Shown: positions 1 through 8,973, numbered from the stretch's first letter. The stretch is DNA of 64,000 nt from Sphingomonas sp. 3P27F8 (GCF_005502745.1 NZ_SCNL01000001.1:310001-374000); one strand, 5' to 3'. Notes: generated by a model from the sequence alone, not told the origin. Made by a program: numbers and translations.

Positions 1-1196
1 CGAACATGGGATTTGGCTGGTTCAACGCTTATGGTCATGCCGCCGCGCGGAACGATCTGGACCTGTGGATTCACCTCGGCGACTATTTTTATGAATATGC
101 GCTCGGCGAGTATCCCTATAGCACGCAGGCGGTGGCGGGCCGCGTGCCGCAACCTGCGGGTGAGCTCATCCATCTCGCCGATTATCGTCTTCGCTACGCG
201 AGCTATCGCGCCGACCCCGATCTTCAGGCGCTTCACCTGCGGCTGCCGATGCTGGCGCAGTGGGACGATCACGAAAGCGCTAACGACAGTTGGGAGGGCG
301 GCGCGGAAAACCACGATCCCGTCAAGGAGGGTGACTGGAATGATCGCCGTGCCGCCGCTATCCAGGCATACCGCGAATGGATGCCGGTGTCGGACGAGCC
401 GTGGAAGGCGTATGACATCGGCACGCTTGCGACGCTCTATCGCACGGAATCGCGGCTGCTCGCCCGCACCCGCCAGCGCGAAATTGAGGAATTCCTGAAA
501 ACGCCGGATGTCACGGTCGCGCTGAAGAATTTTCGTGACCGAGACTGGCAGGATCCCGCCGTCACCATGCTTGGCAGCCAGCAGGAGGCATGGCTGGCCC
601 ACGGGCTCCGTACTTCTGTGAAAGCTGGCAAGCGCTGGCAGGTCGTAGGCTTCGGCACCGTCATGGGTGACCTCCACACGCCCGCAGACGCTCTCTCATG
701 GCTCAGCACCAATGCGGGTGAGCGGGCGCAAGGCTATGTCAACGCCGGGATCGCGGCGGCAAAGCTCGGCATGCCAAACAATTACGATAGCTGGGGCGGC
801 TATCCTGCCGCACGACGCCGCTTCCTCGAATCGGCCCGCGCTGCCGATGCGAACCTCGTCGTCATCACCGGCGACAGCCACAATGCCTGGGCGTTCGATC
901 TGGCGCAGGGCGGCAACGCCACCGGCGTCGAGTTCGCCGGCCATTCGGTGACATCGCCGGGCTACGAGAATGCGCTGGCTGCCGACCCCGCACAGATCGC
1001 AAGATCGCTCGTCGCCGCCAATCCCGAACTGAAATGGTGCGACACCAGCCGCCGCGGCTACATGGCGATGACGATAACACCGGATCGCGTGGCCAACGAC
1101 TGGTTGTTCGTCGATAGCGTCCGTGTGCGTTCGGCAAAGGCGTCGGTCGGGCACAGCGTCGTCGTGCAACGCGGCCGGCGGGCGATGATGTCCTAG
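1..1196 (+). CDS. PhoD-like alkaline phosphatase / phosphodiesterase (5' truncated)
   Basis: The reading frame is open to the left edge, so the signal peptide and first metal-binding segment lie outside the window. The ATG at position 6 is internal, not the start. The visible 396 residues carry metallophosphatase motifs of the PhoD family: HLGDYFYEY near residue 23, QWDDHE near residue 85 and a C-terminal GDSHNAW near residue 288. Family members are usually Tat-exported, Ca/Fe-dependent phosphate or phosphodiester hydrolases that scavenge phosphate in the periplasm. Stop is TAG at 1194. The substrate cannot be told from this fragment, and no pho box can be assessed because the promoter is outside. 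Confidence 0.88.
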   Translation, partial: NMGFGWFNAYGHAAARNDLDLWIHLGDYFYEYALGEYPYSTQAVAGRVPQPAGELIHLADYRLRYASYRADPDLQALHLRLPMLAQWDDHESANDSWEGGAENHDPVKEGDWNDRRAAAIQAYREWMPVSDEPWKAYDIGTLATLYRTESRLLARTRQREIEEFLKTPDVTVALKNFRDRDWQDPAVTMLGSQQEAWLAHGLRTSVKAGKRWQVVGFGTVMGDLHTPADALSWLSTNAGERAQGYVNAGIAAAKLGMPNNYDSWGGYPAARRRFLESARAADANLVVITGDSHNAWAFDLAQGGNATGVEFAGHSVTSPGYENALAADPAQIARSLVAANPELKWCDTSRRGYMAMTITPDRVANDWLFVDSVRVRSAKASVGHSVVVQRGRRAMMS

Positions 1197-1205
1197 TATC
1201 GGGCG

Positions 1206-1400
1206 CTACTCTCCGCGTTCGATCGGCAGCGACAAGAGAATCTGCTCGCGCAGCATCGCCTCAAGCTCTTCGGCGCCCTGCCCGTGCGCGGTGGCGCGCT
1301 TGCGGAGCAGCGCACGGAGCACGCCCGCGCGCGTGACCGGCGGACGCGCGGCGCGACCTTTTTCGAGCGCGCGCGACAGCGTGAGTGAAAGCCTGGACAT
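1206..1400 (-). CDS. Small basic hypothetical protein (64 aa)
   Basis: A 64-residue protein rich in Arg, Ala and Leu with no signal peptide or membrane segment; it reads as two or three amphipathic helices. It follows crtB on the same strand after about 60 nt and ends 10 nt from the convergent PhoD stop. I do not recognise a family. Support is its clean fit between neighbours and the ATG start; the composition alone would also suit a chance ORF in GC-rich DNA. Confidence 0.5.
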   Translation of the reverse strand: MSRLSLTLSRALEKGRAARPPVTRAGVLRALLRKRATAHGQGAEELEAMLREQILLSLPIERGE

Positions 1401-1460
1401 ATCTGTATCTTAGGCGTCGGCGATTTGCGCGGTGGATAACGATCGTGGTTACCGACTGAT

Positions 1461-2342
1461 TTACCTTGGCCGCGTCCACAGCGATGCCGCGCGCGGCACA
1501 TCCGTGATCGGGCGCGATGCCGCCAGCCACGCGCCCATTACATGCCCGAGCTTGCCCGCCTTGCCGGTCGAAACACGATGATCCCAGGCATGAGCGCCGC
1601 GCCGGGCGACTTCACGCGCAATGTCGCCGTAGATTCCCGCAGCGGCCAGCACCGCCCAGCGCGAGCGCCGCGGCAGGCGCGCAGCACCGATCCGTGCACT
1701 CGCCTCATGCTGCGCCGCGCGATCGGTAAGGCGGCGCACAAGCACTACCAGCCGATCGCGGAACGGCGGCTTCATGTGCTGGCCCGGCGGAATATCCATT
1801 TCCGCGAGCCATTCCATCGGCAGATAGCAACGTCCGGCGCGATCATCCTCCGCCACGTCACGCGCGATATTGGCGAGCTGAAAGGCGAGGCCGAGGTCGC
1901 ACGCCCGGTCAAGCGTGTCGTCATCCCCGGGCGGCACGCCCATCACCGCCGCCATCATGCACCCCACGGCGCCCGCGACATGATAGCAATATTGGAAGAG
2001 ATCGTCCTCGCCGCGCGGCCGCCAGTCCTCGGCATCGAGCCGGAAGCCCGCGACCAGATCATGCGCGAAACGCGGCGGCATCGCGGTTTCCGCCGCGACG
2101 ACGCCCAACGCGTCGAATGCCGCATCGCCCGTCACCTCGCCGGCGAGCGCGGCGTCGGTCAGCCGTTCGACCATCGCCACCTGCGCCAGCGGATCGGCAA
2201 CCCGCGTCATCTCATGCCCGTGATCCTGCCCGTCGATCAGATCGTCGCAGCGCCGACACCACGAATAAAGCAGCCACGCCCGCTCGCGCGTGGGCGGATC
2301 GAACAGGCGGCTTGCCAGCGCGAAGCTTTTCGAGCCGCGCAC
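1461..2342 (-). CDS. crtB: Phytoene synthase CrtB
   Basis: Condenses two geranylgeranyl diphosphates to phytoene, the first committed carotenoid step, at the inner membrane face. Trans-isoprenyl diphosphate synthase fold: first Asp-rich motif CDDLID near residues 33-38, second motif in NIARDVAEDD near residue 160, followed by GRCYLPMEW. The GTG at 2342 gives 293 aa but starts inside the conserved segment V-R-G-S-K-S-F-A. The upstream in-frame residues D-A-L-V-A-T-A-R-E-S-I also look family-like, and no ATG/GTG/TTG precedes them, so the real start may be a CTG at 2399 overlapping the TGA of the LOG gene. Last gene of the crtY-crtI-LOG-crtB cluster. Confidence 0.93.
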   Translation of the reverse strand: MRGSKSFALASRLFDPPTRERAWLLYSWCRRCDDLIDGQDHGHEMTRVADPLAQVAMVERLTDAALAGEVTGDAAFDALGVVAAETAMPPRFAHDLVAGFRLDAEDWRPRGEDDLFQYCYHVAGAVGCMMAAVMGVPPGDDDTLDRACDLGLAFQLANIARDVAEDDRAGRCYLPMEWLAEMDIPPGQHMKPPFRDRLVVLVRRLTDRAAQHEASARIGAARLPRRSRWAVLAAAGIYGDIAREVARRGAHAWDHRVSTGKAGKLGHVMGAWLAASRPITDVPRAASLWTRPR

Positions 2343-2395
2343 GATCGATTCGCGCGCCGTCGCGACGAGCGCGTCGCGGTCTGGCGCTGCGCGGC

Positions 2396-2977
2396 TCAGA
2401 GGTCCGCCGCCTTCATCCGCACGATCGGCTGGGTCGGCACGTGCGCCGCCATGCGATCGAGCAGTTCGTCCAGGGTTTCCGCCACGATCAACAGGTCGCG
2501 ATGCTGCGGCCGCAGGAAGCCGACGGTCGCCATCTTCGCCCAGAAAGCGACGAGATCGTCATAATAGCCCATCGTGTTGAGCAGCCCGACGGGATCGCTG
2601 TGATAGCCAAGCTGCGCCCAGGAGAGCGCCTCCCACAACTCATCCATCGTGCCGGTGCCGCCGGGGATGGTGACGAAGCCGTCGGCGATATCGGTAAACG
2701 CCTTCTTGCGCTCGTGCATCCCGGGGACGACGTGAAGCTCGGTCAGCCCGCGATGCGCCACTTCGGCATCGACCAGCGCCTGCGGAATCACGCCAATCAC
2801 CTCGCCGCCCGCCGCCAGCGCCGAATCGGCGAGCGCGCCCATCAGCCCCAGCCGCCCGCCGCCATAGACCACGCCGATCCCGCGCGCCGCCAGCCCGCGC
2901 CCCACGGCGCGCGCGGTCTCGAGATAGACGGGATCGGCCGGCGTGGCCGAGCCGCAATAGACGGCGAGACGCTTCAT
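2396..2977 (-). CDS. LOG-family (TIGR00730) Rossmann-fold nucleotide phosphoribohydrolase
   Basis: 193 aa, typical family length. The diagnostic PGGxGTxxE motif is present as PGGTGTMDE at residues 105-113, with the upstream nucleotide-binding GGGRLGLMG at 40-48 and the catalytic-region Arg in GMHERKK. LOG proteins cleave the N-glycosidic bond of nucleoside 5'-monophosphates (AMP, or cytokinin riboside monophosphates in plants and plant-associated bacteria). It sits inside the carotenoid cluster between crtI and crtB; its TGA abuts the crtB reading frame. A direct role in pigment synthesis is not known. Start is ATG at 2977. Confidence 0.9.
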   Translation of the reverse strand: MKRLAVYCGSATPADPVYLETARAVGRGLAARGIGVVYGGGRLGLMGALADSALAAGGEVIGVIPQALVDAEVAHRGLTELHVVPGMHERKKAFTDIADGFVTIPGGTGTMDELWEALSWAQLGYHSDPVGLLNTMGYYDDLVAFWAKMATVGFLRPQHRDLLIVAETLDELLDRMAAHVPTQPIVRMKAADL

Positions 2978-3044
2978 CTGTTCACCCTGCTGGAAAGTCC
3001 GGCGGCGCTACCGAAACGGGCGCGCGCGGGCAAGATGCCGCCCC

Positions 3045-4520
3045 TCAACCGCGTCCCAGCATCAGCCCGGCGGTCGCCTTCGCGCTGCCGACGACACCGG
3101 GGATGCCCGCCCCCGGATGCGTCCCGGCGCCGACGAAATACAGGTTGGATATCGCATCGTCGCGATTGTGGACGCGGAAATAGGCGCTCTGCGTCAGCAC
3201 CGGCTCCAGGCTGAAGGCGCTGCCGAGATGCGCGTTTAGATCGTGCTGGAAATCGGCCGGCGTATAGCTGAATTTCGTCACGATCCGCTCGTGGATATCC
3301 GGTATCAGCCGTCGGCCGATCTCGTCGAGGATCCGCTTCTCCATGATCGGCGCGACGCGGCCCCAGTCTTCCGTGAATTTGCCGGTGTGCGGCACCGGCG
3401 CAAGCGCATAGAAGGTGGAGCAGCCCTCCGGTGCCAGCGACGGATCGGTGACGGTCGGGTGGTGCAGATAGAGCGAGAAATCGGACGAGAGCACGCCGTG
3501 ATCGTAGATGTCGGCGAGCAATTCGCGATAGCGCGGGCCGAACAGGATCATGTGGTGCGGGATGCCCGGCCAAGTTCCCTTGATCCCGAAATGCACCACG
3601 AACAGCGATGGCGAATATTTCTTCTTCTCGAGCTTGTCCGCGCTCCGCCGCGCCGAGGCCGACCCCGCGAGCAGATCGCGATAGGTGTGAACGATATCGC
3701 TGTTCGCGGCGAGCATGTCGCATTCACCGCGCCATCCGCTCGCCGTCTCCACCGCCGTCACGCGATCGCCCATCGTCTCGATCCGCGCCACCGGATCGCC
3801 CAGCCGGATCGTGCCGCCGATCCGCTCGAACAACGCGACCAGCCCGGCAACGAGCCGGTTCGTCCCGCCGCTGGCGAACCACACGCCGCCATCCCGCTCG
3901 AGCTTGTGGATCAGCGCGTAGATCGCGCTGGTCGTCATCGGATTGCCGCCGACCAGCAGGGTGTGAAAGGACAGCGCCTGCCGCAGCTTCTCGCTGCGCA
4001 CGAAGCGCGAAACCATCGAATAGACCGATCGCCATGCCTGATATTTCGCCAGCGCCGGCGCCGCCTTCACCATCGATGCGAAATCCAGAAAGGCAACGTG
4101 CCCGAGTTTCTCGTAGCCTTCGTGAAACACGCCGGCCGAATATTCGAGAAACTTCGCATAACCGGCGATATCGGCCGGATCGAGCTTGCCGATTTCCGCG
4201 CGCAGCACGGTATCGTCGTTGGTATAGTCGAAGTTCGTCCCGTCCGGCCAGTTGAGGCGATAGAACGGGCTGACCGGCTGAAGCGTCACATCCGCCGCCA
4301 TGTCGTGCCCGCTCAGCGCCCACAGCTCTTTCAGACAGCTGGGATCGGTGATGACGGTCGGGCCGGCGTCGAACGTGAATCCTTCGCGCTCCCAGAAATA
4401 GGCGCGCCCGCCCGGCTTGTCGCGCGCCTCGACGATCGTCGTCGCGATCCCTGCCGATTGCAGCCGGATCGCGAGCGCCAGCCCGCCGAACCCCGCACCG
4501 ATCACCACCGCCGTTGTCAT
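3045..4520 (-). CDS. crtI: Phytoene desaturase CrtI
   Basis: 491 aa, usual length for the bacterial all-in-one desaturase that converts phytoene to lycopene in four FAD-dependent steps at the membrane. N-terminal dinucleotide-binding motif GAGFGG at residues 8-13 followed by the family motif GGRAYFWE; the C-terminus carries the carotenoid-oxidase signature around THPGAGIPGV. The ATG overlaps the crtY stop (ATGA, 4517-4520), so the two are translationally coupled. Downstream is the LOG gene after 67 nt. Confidence 0.96.
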   Translation of the reverse strand: MTTAVVIGAGFGGLALAIRLQSAGIATTIVEARDKPGGRAYFWEREGFTFDAGPTVITDPSCLKELWALSGHDMAADVTLQPVSPFYRLNWPDGTNFDYTNDDTVLRAEIGKLDPADIAGYAKFLEYSAGVFHEGYEKLGHVAFLDFASMVKAAPALAKYQAWRSVYSMVSRFVRSEKLRQALSFHTLLVGGNPMTTSAIYALIHKLERDGGVWFASGGTNRLVAGLVALFERIGGTIRLGDPVARIETMGDRVTAVETASGWRGECDMLAANSDIVHTYRDLLAGSASARRSADKLEKKKYSPSLFVVHFGIKGTWPGIPHHMILFGPRYRELLADIYDHGVLSSDFSLYLHHPTVTDPSLAPEGCSTFYALAPVPHTGKFTEDWGRVAPIMEKRILDEIGRRLIPDIHERIVTKFSYTPADFQHDLNAHLGSAFSLEPVLTQSAYFRVHNRDDAISNLYFVGAGTHPGAGIPGVVGSAKATAGLMLGRG

Positions 4521-5677
4521 GCCATTCGCCTCGCGACCCTCACCGCGCGCCAGAACGGCACGGGCGGCTTGCCACTTAGCACGCGCGCCTTGTCGGGAAA
4601 GGTGGAACGCGCGGCATAGAAGCGCGCGATCAGCCCGGCGCGCAGCCGGTAGAAGCGTTCGAGCACGCGATAGCGCGCATCGGGATCAGCGGCCCGGAAA
4701 AGCATCGCAGCGAGCAGACGATAGAAACCCCGGTCATCCCAGGTGGCGCGGGCATGATCGTGCGTCAGCGTGTGCAGCGCATCGCCGGACAGATCATCCG
4801 CTGCCGCAATCCTCACGGCGAGGCGCACCGCATCTGGCAGCGAATAGCCGGTCATCGGGTGGAAGAGTCCGGCCCGCATTCCCGCCTTGGCCACGCGCGC
4901 GCCGCCCGCGCGCCAGAAAGCCTCGAAATCGCCGCCCATCGCCACCGGCAGCGCGCCGCGTTCCTCGCGACCGCTCTCCGTCACCTGCCAGCCGCGGCTT
5001 TCGGCATAGACCTCGATCCGCCGGCCAAGCGCGCCCGCGTTCACATTGGCGCCGTCGCTGTAATAGGTATCCTCGACGAACACGCGCGTGGGAGAAAGCG
5101 GCAGGCAATAGACGAAGCGATAGCCGTCGTGCTGCGCCACGGTGGCGTCCATCACGACCGGCCGCTCCAGCCCGTGCCCGCCGGCCACCTCCAGCTCGCG
5201 CCCGACAAATTTCTGCCAGCCCAGATCGAGCGCCGAAAGATCGCCCGCACCGCGCGCGTCGATCACCCCTTTCGCCTCGATTCGGTCACCATCGGCGAAC
5301 GAAACGCCGGTCGCGGCGACGCTGTGCACCTTGCGACCCATCATCAACGCATGCGCAGGAAGCCGCGCGCGCACGACTTCGTCGAGCCGCTCGGAGGCGA
5401 TCGAATAATAAGGCTGGCGCAGGATGCGCGCGTGCGCCGGAAACGCCACATCATAATCGGGCCAGGCATGGCAGACGAGCGGCGCCAACAGCCACCGGTC
5501 CTCCTTCGCCACATCGGCGTCGAAGAACGACCAGAGGTGGTTGCCGCCGATCGTTTCGCCCGCCTCGATCAGCAGAAGCGAAAGATCAGGGCGTTTTTCG
5601 GCAAGCGCCAGCGCGATCAGCGACCCCGCGAGGCCGCCGCCGACGATCGCCACGTCGCAGCCGTGGATTTCCGCCAT
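4517..5677 (-). CDS. crtY: Lycopene beta-cyclase CrtY
   Basis: 386 aa from the ATG at 5677, which places the FAD-binding GGGLAG at residues 13-18; an upstream in-frame extension to 5728 is not family-like. The segment IGGNHLWSFFDADV is characteristic of CrtY. It cyclises both psi-ends of lycopene to give beta-carotene. First gene of the minus-strand crt operon; it diverges from the sterol-desaturase-like gene across about 130 nt, which must contain the promoters for both. No crtW ketolase or crtE is in this window. Confidence 0.95.
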   Translation of the reverse strand: MAEIHGCDVAIVGGGLAGSLIALALAEKRPDLSLLLIEAGETIGGNHLWSFFDADVAKEDRWLLAPLVCHAWPDYDVAFPAHARILRQPYYSIASERLDEVVRARLPAHALMMGRKVHSVAATGVSFADGDRIEAKGVIDARGAGDLSALDLGWQKFVGRELEVAGGHGLERPVVMDATVAQHDGYRFVYCLPLSPTRVFVEDTYYSDGANVNAGALGRRIEVYAESRGWQVTESGREERGALPVAMGGDFEAFWRAGGARVAKAGMRAGLFHPMTGYSLPDAVRLAVRIAAADDLSGDALHTLTHDHARATWDDRGFYRLLAAMLFRAADPDARYRVLERFYRLRAGLIARFYAARSTFPDKARVLSGKPPVPFWRAVRVARRMA

Positions 5678-5808
5678 GAGCGCGGCCCTAGCCGATCCCC
5701 GCGGCGCGCGAAAGAGCAGGAGAATCACGCCAGCCCCGGATCGGGACGGTTCCCGGCACCGCCCATCAACGCTGTCATCGTTCGGAGACGGGCGCTAGAA
5801 GCGCATCG

Positions 5809-6600
5809 ATGCTGATCGCGATCCTCCTCTCCGCGCTCGCCATGACGGCGATCGTCGGCATACGATATCTGCTGACGAGCGGTGGCTTCGCGCTGGCGAC
5901 ACGGCTGCGCCATCCAGGCCTGTATCGCGGGCTCGATCCGCAGATTCGCGCCGAGATATGGTGGAGCCTGGTGTCGGCGGCGATTTATGGCGCTCCGGCC
6001 GGCATTATCGCCTGGGGCTGGCAGAACCGCGGCTGGACGCAGATCTACACCGACATCCATGCCCGGCCTATCTGGTATCTGCCGCTTTCGGTGCTGCTGT
6101 ATCTCGCGCTGCACGACACCTGGTTTTACTGGACCCATCGCTGGATGCACTGGCCAAAGCCCTTCCGCATCGCGCATGCCGTCCACCACGCCAGCCGCCC
6201 GCCGACCGCATGGGCGGCGATGGCGTTCCACCCGATCGAAGCGCTGACCGGCGCTGTGATAATTCCGCTACTGGTGTTCCTCATTCCGATCCATGTCGCG
6301 GCGCTCGGGGTGGTGCTCACGGTGATGACGGTTATGGGGGTCACCAATCACATGGGGTGGGAGATTTTCCCCCGGTTCATGTGGCGAGGGTATCTGGGGG
6401 CCTGGCTCATCACCGCGAGCCATCATCAGCGTCACCACGAGCGTTACGGGTGCAATTATGGCCTCTACTTCCGGTTTTGGGATCGGCTTTGCGGCACCGA
6501 TGACGGGCTCGGCGATTTCACCCGCGCGCATCGTGCCGCGGCTCGTCTTGGCGGCGGCGGGAACGATGCTGATCGGCGCAAGCCCGGTCGCACGGCTTGA
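5809..6600 (+). CDS. Sterol desaturase / fatty-acid hydroxylase superfamily protein, candidate carotenoid ring hydroxylase
   Basis: 263 aa with several membrane segments and the histidine clusters of the di-iron membrane hydroxylase superfamily: HDTWFYWTHRWMH from about residue 102, HAVHH at 123-127 and SHHQRHH from about residue 204. It diverges from crtY, so oxygenation of the beta-ionone ring is a reasonable inference. It is longer than a typical CrtZ (about 160-180 aa) and looks more like the C-5 sterol desaturase branch. I cannot separate 3-hydroxylation, 2-hydroxylation or an unrelated lipid substrate from sequence alone. The last 15 or so residues are Gly/Arg-rich and lie in the region overlapped by the next gene. 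Confidence 0.85.
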   Translation: MLIAILLSALAMTAIVGIRYLLTSGGFALATRLRHPGLYRGLDPQIRAEIWWSLVSAAIYGAPAGIIAWGWQNRGWTQIYTDIHARPIWYLPLSVLLYLALHDTWFYWTHRWMHWPKPFRIAHAVHHASRPPTAWAAMAFHPIEALTGAVIIPLLVFLIPIHVAALGVVLTVMTVMGVTNHMGWEIFPRFMWRGYLGAWLITASHHQRHHERYGCNYGLYFRFWDRLCGTDDGLGDFTRAHRAAARLGGGGNDADRRKPGRTA

Positions 6601-6955
6601 TCTCGATTTCGTGAACGTCCGATCGGCGAAAGGGATGCTGCGCATCTGCATCGCCAACACCGCGAAGAATTTCCCCGCCTGCAAGGATGAGCATCACGGC
6701 ATCGCCCGATCGATGCCGGCCAGCGCGCGCGAACTGCTGCTCGAAGGGCTGCCGCCAGGCGACTATGCCGTCGCGGTGATCCACGACGAGAACGGCAACG
6801 GCAAGCTCGATACGTTCGCCGGCATTCCGCGTGAGGGCTTTGGCTTTTCGCGCAATCCCTCGATCCGCTTCGGGCCGCCGAGTTTTGCCGCCGCGCGCTT
6901 TCCGATTGACGGGGACGGCGCGCGGCAGACGATCAGGATACGCTATCTGTTGTGA
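6500..6955 (+). CDS. DUF2141 domain secreted protein
   Basis: About 151 aa. A hydrophobic signal-like segment (LVLAAAGTMLIGASPVA) precedes a DUF2141-type beta-sandwich with the recognisable AVIHDENGNGKLD-type segment near residue 95 and FGFSRNP after it. The start is uncertain: ATG 6500 or GTG 6533 both give a signal peptide, and both overlap the 3' end of the preceding hydroxylase gene by 70-100 nt, so co-transcription and coupling are likely. Function of the family is unknown. In sphingomonads the domain is often found near carotenoid genes, but I have no direct evidence of a role. Confidence 0.82.
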   Translation: MTGSAISPARIVPRLVLAAAGTMLIGASPVARLDLDFVNVRSAKGMLRICIANTAKNFPACKDEHHGIARSMPASARELLLEGLPPGDYAVAVIHDENGNGKLDTFAGIPREGFGFSRNPSIRFGPPSFAAARFPIDGDGARQTIRIRYLL

Positions 6956-7018
6956 CGCGCGACGGACCCGATCGCCGCCCCGGCAGTTTCAACCGGAACG
7001 ACAAAAGGGGAATCGCCT

Positions 7019-7882
7019 GTGCGTAGCTTGTATCTGATCGGGGCCGCCTGTTTCCTCGTTTCCGGCCCTGCGCTGGCGCAGCAGAACCCCGGCCCGGGAT
7101 CGAGCCGCCCGACACCCGAGGATCTGGCGCGCGACAGCGTGACGGTGGGCATCGGCGCAGGCTATATGAGCGATTACGAGGGATCGAACCATTATTCGCT
7201 TTTCCCGATTCCGGGCGCGATCGGCACGGTCAGCGGATACAGCTTCACCGTCATCGGCAATCGCGCCAGCGTCGATCTGATCCGCAACCAGCCGGGCCCG
7301 ACATGGGATATTCAGCTCGGCCCGGTCGCCGTCCTGAACTTCAACCGCTCCACGCGCGGCGGGATCGACAATCCGCAGGTCCGCGCCCTGCCCAAACGCG
7401 GGCTGGCCGTGGAGCTTGGCGGCTATGTCGGCATCGGCAAGACCGGCGTCATCACCAGCGACTACGATAATCTCTCCGTGTCGCTCAGCTACCGCCGCGA
7501 TGTCGCCGGCGTTCATGACAGCGCGATCATTTCGCCATCGATAACCTATATGACGCCGCTGAGCCGCAAGGTCGCCGTCGGCCTCTACGCGTCGGCGGAG
7601 CATGTCCAGCGCCGGTACATGACGGCATATTATGATGTGAGCGCCGCCGACAGCGCGGTGAGCGGCCTGCCCGTTTTCAACGGCAACGGCGGGTGGAAGA
7701 ACTGGACGGTCGGCGCGCTCGGCACCGTTTCCGTTTCCGGCGATCTGCTGCGCGGCTGGAAACTGGTTGGCGGCGTGACCTATGAGCGGGTGCTCGGCGA
7801 TACCGCAGCCAGCCCGCTAGTCAGCGTCGCTGGCTCGCCCAACCAATGGCTCGGCGCGCTCGGCGTGGCCTATACCTTCTAG
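7019..7882 (+). CDS. MipA/OmpV family outer-membrane protein
   Basis: 287 aa beginning at GTG 7019 with a purine-rich Shine-Dalgarno (AAAAGGGGA) about 6-8 nt upstream. A signal peptide ends at PALAQ (around residue 21). The mature part opens with VGIGAGYMSDYEGS, typical of MipA/OmpV, and consists of alternating beta-strands ending in a C-terminal aromatic YTF, as expected for a barrel inserted by the BAM machinery. MipA in E. coli is a scaffold for murein enzymes; OmpV is a porin-like protein. Which role applies here is not visible. Confidence 0.9.
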   Translation: MRSLYLIGAACFLVSGPALAQQNPGPGSSRPTPEDLARDSVTVGIGAGYMSDYEGSNHYSLFPIPGAIGTVSGYSFTVIGNRASVDLIRNQPGPTWDIQLGPVAVLNFNRSTRGGIDNPQVRALPKRGLAVELGGYVGIGKTGVITSDYDNLSVSLSYRRDVAGVHDSAIISPSITYMTPLSRKVAVGLYASAEHVQRRYMTAYYDVSAADSAVSGLPVFNGNGGWKNWTVGALGTVSVSGDLLRGWKLVGGVTYERVLGDTAASPLVSVAGSPNQWLGALGVAYTF

Positions 7883-8007
7883 GGCCTGAGCATGTATGGC
7901 CATTTCCGGTCGCGATTCTGTCGATTCGTTCAGCTTGGCGACAGCGAAATACTTTACGCCGCGTTTTTGCCCGGCAACGAACGGGCGAGTTCAGGAAGGA
8001 AGGCAGC

Positions 8008-8973
8008 ATGACGCAGGACGAGCGACTTGTCGTGGCACCCGAGGTGTCAGAGGAACGGCGTGACGACCGCCGCGCCTTCTTTGCCGCGGCGGCGGGCGCG
8101 CTCGCGATCGGCACGGGCGCGTTTCTGTTCGCCGATCCGCTTTCCGCGCAGACGCTCGTCGATGCCGACGTCCTGAATTTCGCGCTTAACATCGAATATC
8201 TGCAGGCGAATTTCTACGGCTATGCGTCCGCAGGCGCGGGGCTTGCGACAGCGGATACCCAGAGCGGCGCCGCGACCCCGGTTGCAGGCGGCACCGTGAT
8301 TCCTGGCGCAAAGGTTACGTTCGCCGATCCGATCGTTGCCGCCTACGCCAATGAAATGGCCGCCGTTAACCTCAATCAGGTTCGCTTCCTGCGCACCTCG
8401 CTCGCCACCTCTGCGGTGGCGCAACCGGCGATCGACCTGGGCAATGCGGCGACCAGCGCGTTCAGCGTGATGGCGCAGAATGCCGGGCTCGTCGCACAGG
8501 GCGCTCCGTTCGATCCATATGCATCGGACACCAACTTCCTGCTTGCCGCATTCTTCCTCCAGGATGTCGCTGTCAGCGCCTATCAGGGCATGTTCGCGTT
8601 ACTTTCCAGCAAGACCTATCAGGAAGCGTTCGGCGGCCTGATGGCGACCGAGGCGCATCATGCGGCGCTCGTGCGCACCACGCTGTACCAGAAGAGCGTC
8701 GCCACCCCTGCGTTGCTCGATCAGGTCGACCTCATTTCCAATTATCGCGACAGCATCGACGGTGGTACGGATGACGATCAGGGCATCCGCCCGGTCAGCT
8801 CCGGCAACGGCCTGGTCGCCAATATCGCACCCGTGGACAGCAACGCCAACACCTTCCCCCGCACCAGCGGCACGGTGCTCAACGAGCTGTTCCTGACGCG
8901 AACCTCGACGACGAAGGGCGGCTTCTTCCCGGGCGGCATCAACGGCAACATCACGACGAGCGCGGCAAGCTGA
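8008..8973 (+). CDS. Tat-exported ferritin-like (Ferritin_2) protein, paralogue 1
   Basis: 321 aa from ATG 8008, preceded by AGGAAGG. The N-terminus has a twin-arginine signal (D-D-R-R-A-F-F then a hydrophobic Ala/Gly stretch). The body matches the ferritin-like Ferritin_2 pattern: NFALNIEYLQANFYGYA in helix 1 and TEAHHAAL (ExxH) in helix 4. In helix 2 the expected ExxH is NLNQ, so one half of the metal site appears lost. It is followed after 51 nt by a paralogue with the same C-terminal GGFFP-x-G-x-N-G pattern. Likely a periplasmic desiccation or oxidative stress protein, by family only. Confidence 0.87.
   Translation: MTQDERLVVAPEVSEERRDDRRAFFAAAAGALAIGTGAFLFADPLSAQTLVDADVLNFALNIEYLQANFYGYASAGAGLATADTQSGAATPVAGGTVIPGAKVTFADPIVAAYANEMAAVNLNQVRFLRTSLATSAVAQPAIDLGNAATSAFSVMAQNAGLVAQGAPFDPYASDTNFLLAAFFLQDVAVSAYQGMFALLSSKTYQEAFGGLMATEAHHAALVRTTLYQKSVATPALLDQVDLISNYRDSIDGGTDDDQGIRPVSSGNGLVANIAPVDSNANTFPRTSGTVLNELFLTRTSTTKGGFFPGGINGNITTSAAS

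Noticed and set aside
6994..7024. GGAAC near 6994 as an EcfG (general stress response) promoter for the MipA/OmpV gene
   Set aside because: No CGTT at the required 16-17 nt spacing, and the start codon is too close.
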